DNA of 64,000 nt from Kribbella soli (GTDB lineage: Bacteria > Actinomycetota > Actinomycetes > Propionibacteriales > Kribbellaceae): contig NZ_SJJZ01000006.1 of assembly GCF_004331345.1 (NCBI RefSeq), positions 490,229 to 554,228 on the forward strand, given 5' to 3'. Of this stretch, positions 60,690 through 64,000 are shown piece by piece. Position 1 is the stretch's first letter, and each line of letters opens with the position of its first letter. The notes beneath the pieces are model-generated. The model saw nothing but the letters and a program-made list of their open reading frames with translations. It made no database searches and was not told the DNA's origin. The position numbers were made by a program, and so were the translations under genes.

Positions 60690-61744
60690 GGCAGGCGGTC
60701 CAATCTGGCCACACCGATGGCGGCGTCGGCCATGCCGTAGAAGACGTAGTGCACGCCTTCCACCTCTTCGATGGCAGTCGGGAAAACGACGTTTCCTACC
60801 GTTCCGACTTTTTCCTCCGCGGTTTCCGGGACCATCAGCGGCTCGGTGGTCCGGGCGACGACCCGGGTGACGTCGTCGGGGTCGAGGATCAGCGCGCCGG
60901 CCGCGTAGCAGACCTTCTGAGTGGTGGGGTCGAAACCTTCCGGCTGCTCGCCGGTGACGCCGTGGTGGATGACGAGCCAGCCCTCAGGGATCCGCAGCGG
61001 CGCCGGACCGGCGCCGATCTTCAACTCCTCGAAGGGGTACTCCGACATCGCGACCAGCCGGTGCTGACGCAGGTGGACGAGGTTCCGCAGGTCGTCCTCG
61101 ACGGCAGCCACGGGGACGAACGACACCCAGATCCCCGGCCGGTCGTCGGTGACGCCCGCCGGCAGATGCACGCCCTCACCCTCGCGGAACCATCCGAGAT
61201 CCCACATCGGCCGGTGCAGCATCGCGTACGACGGTTCGCCGTCCGGACCCGGCACCGGCTCGGGGAAGAAAACGGTGTCCTTGTTCGGGAACAGGTTGAG
61301 ATCGGTGTCCAGGTCCGGCTGGTACTCGAAGTGCAGCGGACCCAGCCGTCGCCATTCCCGAAGATCCGACGACACCGCGAGCGCCGGCTTCGGCCCGAGC
61401 GGACCGTACGCGACGTACGTCATCACATGCAGCCCGAGCGACGGCACGAACGTGACTCGTGGATCCTCCACGCCCGCGTTGTTCTTGCCGCGCTCCCACC
61501 CTTCGTCCGGTGCGAGCACGACACCTTCGCGCCGGACGCCGACCGGCACACCGTCCGCCAGTTCGACGGCGGCCAGGCCGACCCGTGACACGTTGCCGTC
61601 AGCAACCAGCCGCGGCAGCAGGTACAACTGCCCGTCGGGCGTGTGTCCGGTCGCCGGGTTCAGCACCCCCGCCGCCTCGAGTTCGTTGCCCGGCTCGGCT
61701 GTCATCAGGACGCCGATGCGAGTAAGGGTGTAAGGAACAGTCAC
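60686..61744 (-). CDS. GH130 mannoside phosphorylase / beta-1,2-mannosidase
   Basis: 352 aa from GTG 61744. Five-bladed propeller with NPATG (29-33), GVEDPRVT (91-98, catalytic D94), NKDTVFFPE, HRPMWD and IHHGV, all GH130 hallmarks. Cytoplasmic; cleaves beta-mannosides with phosphate or water. It follows the importer permeases, so it likely processes the imported mannose-containing oligosaccharide. Confidence 0.88.
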   Translation of the reverse strand: MTVPYTLTRIGVLMTAEPGNELEAAGVLNPATGHTPDGQLYLLPRLVADGNVSRVGLAAVELADGVPVGVRREGVVLAPDEGWERGKNNAGVEDPRVTFVPSLGLHVMTYVAYGPLGPKPALAVSSDLREWRRLGPLHFEYQPDLDTDLNLFPNKDTVFFPEPVPGPDGEPSYAMLHRPMWDLGWFREGEGVHLPAGVTDDRPGIWVSFVPVAAVEDDLRNLVHLRQHRLVAMSEYPFEELKIGAGPAPLRIPEGWLVIHHGVTGEQPEGFDPTTQKVCYAAGALILDPDDVTRVVARTTEPLMVPETAEEKVGTVGNVVFPTAIEEVEGVHYVFYGMADAAIGVARLDRLP

Positions 61745-61762
61745 GGAAAAGCCCTTCAGAAG

Positions 61763-62581
61763 TTAGCCTTTGACGCCGGACGACAGGTTCGTCGAGATGA
61801 AGCGGCGCTGGAAGACGATGAACAAGGTCACCGCGGGCGCAGCCAGCACACACGCGCCCGCGAGCACGGCGCCGAACGGGTTCGCGGCCCGCGCCGAGAC
61901 GGTGGTGAGGTAGTTGGACAGCGAGACCGCGAGCGGTTGCAGGTCCTGCTGCTTGGTGATCAGGAAAGGCCACAGAAACTCGTTCCACGGCCCGATGAAC
62001 GTGAGCAGCACACCGGTCAGCAGGGCCGGCCGCACCAGCGGTACGGCGACCCGCCAGAGGATGCTCAGCTCCGACGCCCCGTCGATCCGGGCCGCGTCGA
62101 ACAACTCGGCCGGCAACTGCAGGAAATACTGCCGGAAAACGAAGACCGCGGTCGAGTTGATCAGGAACGGCAGGATCATCCCGAGATAGCTGTCGGCGAG
62201 ACCGTAACTGCGCACGATCAGCACGTACAGCGGGATCGTCAGCAACTGGAACGGCACCACCTGGATCAGCAGCATCAGGTTGAACACCAGCCCGCGCCCG
62301 CGGAACTGCAACCGTGCCAGCGCGTACCCGGCGAGCACCCCGAACACGAGTGTCCCGAGGATGACGCCGCCGGTGAAGATCCCGGAGTTGAGCAGCGACC
62401 GGCCGAGATGGATCGCCTGGTCGATCTCGGCGTAGTTGTGGCCGGTCAGGTTCCCCGGCGACGGAAACGCACCGCCGACCGATGGATCCGGCTCGGCTTG
62501 CAGCGAGCCGATCAGCATGTAGTAGAAGGGAAACAGGAAGACGAAGGCCCCGATCAGCAGCCCGGCGAACTTGAGCTTCAC
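61763..62581 (-). CDS. Sugar ABC transporter permease (MalG type)
   Basis: 272 aa from GTG 62581, overlapping the previous permease stop by GTGA. Six helices, EAA loop LFDAARIDGASELSILWRVAVPL. Channel half of the second CUT1 importer. Confidence 0.9.
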   Translation of the reverse strand: MKLKFAGLLIGAFVFLFPFYYMLIGSLQAEPDPSVGGAFPSPGNLTGHNYAEIDQAIHLGRSLLNSGIFTGGVILGTLVFGVLAGYALARLQFRGRGLVFNLMLLIQVVPFQLLTIPLYVLIVRSYGLADSYLGMILPFLINSTAVFVFRQYFLQLPAELFDAARIDGASELSILWRVAVPLVRPALLTGVLLTFIGPWNEFLWPFLITKQQDLQPLAVSLSNYLTTVSARAANPFGAVLAGACVLAAPAVTLFIVFQRRFISTNLSSGVKG

Positions 62582-63477
62582 GACTCTTCCTTCCCCACGA
62601 AACGCCGTTCGACCAACGCGAGCAAGAGCACTCCGATCACGAGCAGTACGCCGATCGCCGAACCCACATCGGGGTTCCCCTGCTCGATCCCGCGCTGGTA
62701 CATGATCAGAACCGGTGACGCCGAGGCACCGTCCGGGCCGCCGCCTCCGGTCAGCAGATAGGGCTCGGTGAACAGATTCGCGCCGGTCACCGTGGCGAGC
62801 AGCACGACGAGCGTCGTCGCCGGCCGGACGCCGGGAACCGTGACATTCATAAAGCGTTGCCATCGACCCGCGCCGTCCATGTCAGCGGCTTCATACAAGT
62901 CGCCGGACACGTTCTGCAGCGCGGCCAGGTAGAGCAGGATGAAGAAGCCGAGCTGCTTCCAGGTGACGTAGATGGCGACCGTCGGCATCGCCAGCGACGA
63001 GTTCACCAACCAGGACGGATCGGGCGCGAGCGGACCGAGGACGGAGTTGACCAGACCATTGGAGTTGAACAGGAACAGCCAGACCCCGACGACCGCGACC
63101 GACGCTGTCACATAAGGCACGTAGTACGAGACCCGGAAGAACGTCCGCCACCGGATCGCCGCGTTCAGCGCGTTCGCGAGCAGCAACGACAGCACGACCG
63201 TCAGCGGAACATTGATCACCAGAAACACCAGAACGTTTCCGAACGCCCGCCGTACTGCCGGATCCGACAGCACCGTCACGTAGTTGTCGAACCCGACGAA
63301 CGGCCGCTCCACGATCGCTCCCGGCGCCGTGAAGAAGTAGTCGTGGAACGACATGTACACCGCGAACCCGAGCGGATACGCGAACACCGCGGCCAGGAAA
63401 ACGACGTACGGCGTGACGAACGCGGTCCCGACCGGATGCTCACCGAGAATCCGGCCGAGCGGACCACGCGACCTCAT
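62578..63477 (-). CDS. Sugar ABC transporter permease (MalF type)
   Basis: 299 aa. Six predicted helices and EAA loop LYEAADMDGAGRWQRFMNVTVPGV. Overlaps both the binding-protein gene upstream and the MalG-type gene downstream. Confidence 0.9.
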   Translation of the reverse strand: MRSRGPLGRILGEHPVGTAFVTPYVVFLAAVFAYPLGFAVYMSFHDYFFTAPGAIVERPFVGFDNYVTVLSDPAVRRAFGNVLVFLVINVPLTVVLSLLLANALNAAIRWRTFFRVSYYVPYVTASVAVVGVWLFLFNSNGLVNSVLGPLAPDPSWLVNSSLAMPTVAIYVTWKQLGFFILLYLAALQNVSGDLYEAADMDGAGRWQRFMNVTVPGVRPATTLVVLLATVTGANLFTEPYLLTGGGGPDGASASPVLIMYQRGIEQGNPDVGSAIGVLLVIGVLLLALVERRFVGKEES

Positions 63478-64000
63478 GACTGTTTGGCTAGTTGGTCGAC
63501 CTTCTGGGCGGCGCCGTCGAGGGCTGACCCGGTGTCTTCCTGGCCGAAGATCACCGACTTGGAGTAGGCGTCGCGGAACGTCTGCCAGATCGTGATCGAG
63601 TTCGGCACGTTCGGAACCTCAACGGTTCGGGACGCCTGGTCCGCGAACGTCTTGTAGTCGGGGTTCTTCGCGAAGTAGTCGGCGTACGTCGACGCGACGT
63701 CCTTGCGCAGCGGCATCTGCCCGGTCGCGGCCAGGAACTTTCCGTCCTGTTCCTTGCTGGTCGCGAACTTCAGCACATCCCCCGCGGTCCCGCGGTTCTT
63801 GCACGCGGAGTACATCGCGACGTTCTTCGCATCACTGAAAGTATGGATCTCCGAAGGGTCCTTACCGGACGACGTCGGCACCGGTACGACGCCCCAGTCG
63901 CCCTTGCCCTTGTACGTCGCGATCGCCCACGGACCGACCACGGCCATCGCCGCCGTACCGTCCACGAACGCGTCCCCGGTGTACTTCTCCTGCGACGCCA
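63474..64000 (-). CDS. Sugar ABC transporter binding protein (5' part beyond window)
   Basis: The C-terminal about 175 residues of a solute-binding family 1 protein: DAFVDGTAAMAVVGPWAIATYKGKGDWGVVPVP and the late FGQEDTGSALDGAAQKVDQLAK helix. The reading frame is open to the window edge. First gene of the operon with two permeases, GH130 and the toroid protein. Confidence 0.87.
   Translation of the reverse strand, partial: ASQEKYTGDAFVDGTAAMAVVGPWAIATYKGKGDWGVVPVPTSSGKDPSEIHTFSDAKNVAMYSACKNRGTAGDVLKFATSKEQDGKFLAATGQMPLRKDVASTYADYFAKNPDYKTFADQASRTVEVPNVPNSITIWQTFRDAYSKSVIFGQEDTGSALDGAAQKVDQLAKQS

Overview
The window is high-GC DNA with dense, often overlapping genes, many GTG starts and purine-rich ribosome binding sites. 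It reads as the chromosome of a soil actinobacterium. The gene set (SAF/CpaE pair, Rv3235-like protein, WS/DGAT, Ku with a Lys/Ala tail, CGNR regulator, several secreted glycosidases and two CUT1 sugar importers) fits Propionibacteriales; a Kribbella-like organism is my best guess, by inference only. I see no rRNA, tRNA, CRISPR array, prophage or intact transposase.

Layout. 1-14.7 kb is mainly saccharolytic: a truncated beta-trefoil lectin, a GH85 endo-beta-N-acetylglucosaminidase, a GH43 enzyme, a CGNR regulator divergent from an epoxide hydrolase, and a fructan-type locus. In that locus LacI and an atypical GH32 face a binding protein, two permeases and a canonical GH32 across two identical 12-bp operators. 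14.8-25.7 kb holds an orphan CoA-transferase A subunit with a thiolase and LysR regulator, a two-component system, a VWA protein, tryptophan 2,3-dioxygenase and a GH76 mannanase.

25.8-31.8 kb is a tightly coupled four-gene operon: a membrane protein with two Septum_form-like domains, a divergent GrpE-like protein, a large Hsp70, and a membrane-anchored OmpA-like protein. It looks like a membrane-tethered chaperone machine and is the most interesting protein system here. 31.8-42.5 kb carries small conserved proteins, a lipase/TetR pair, proline catabolism (PruA), a TetR/SnoaL pair with paired operators, and a Ku operon (WS/DGAT, DUF6912-like, Ku, VOC).

42.6-50.4 kb holds a cupredoxin-like lipoprotein coupled to a multi-pass membrane protein, a GT87 mannosyltransferase, and SAF and CpaE genes without other pilus genes. 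50.4-51.3 kb is a gene-free tandem array of about seven 88-131 bp units, each centred on a palindrome (ACAGGCAATTACCTGT type). Degenerate relatives lie at about 13.6, 32.7 and 55.3 kb; three of the four loci sit between convergent genes. 52-56.5 kb encodes a LysM protein with eight 15-residue repeats, an Rv3235-family protein and a VanW protein. 56.5-64 kb ends with cupin, AraC and APH genes and a second sugar importer with a GH130 enzyme and a Tat-exported toroid protein.

Together GH85, GH76, GH130 and the lectin suggest use of mannan or N-glycan material from yeast and fungi, and the GH32 locus suggests use of fructans (inference).
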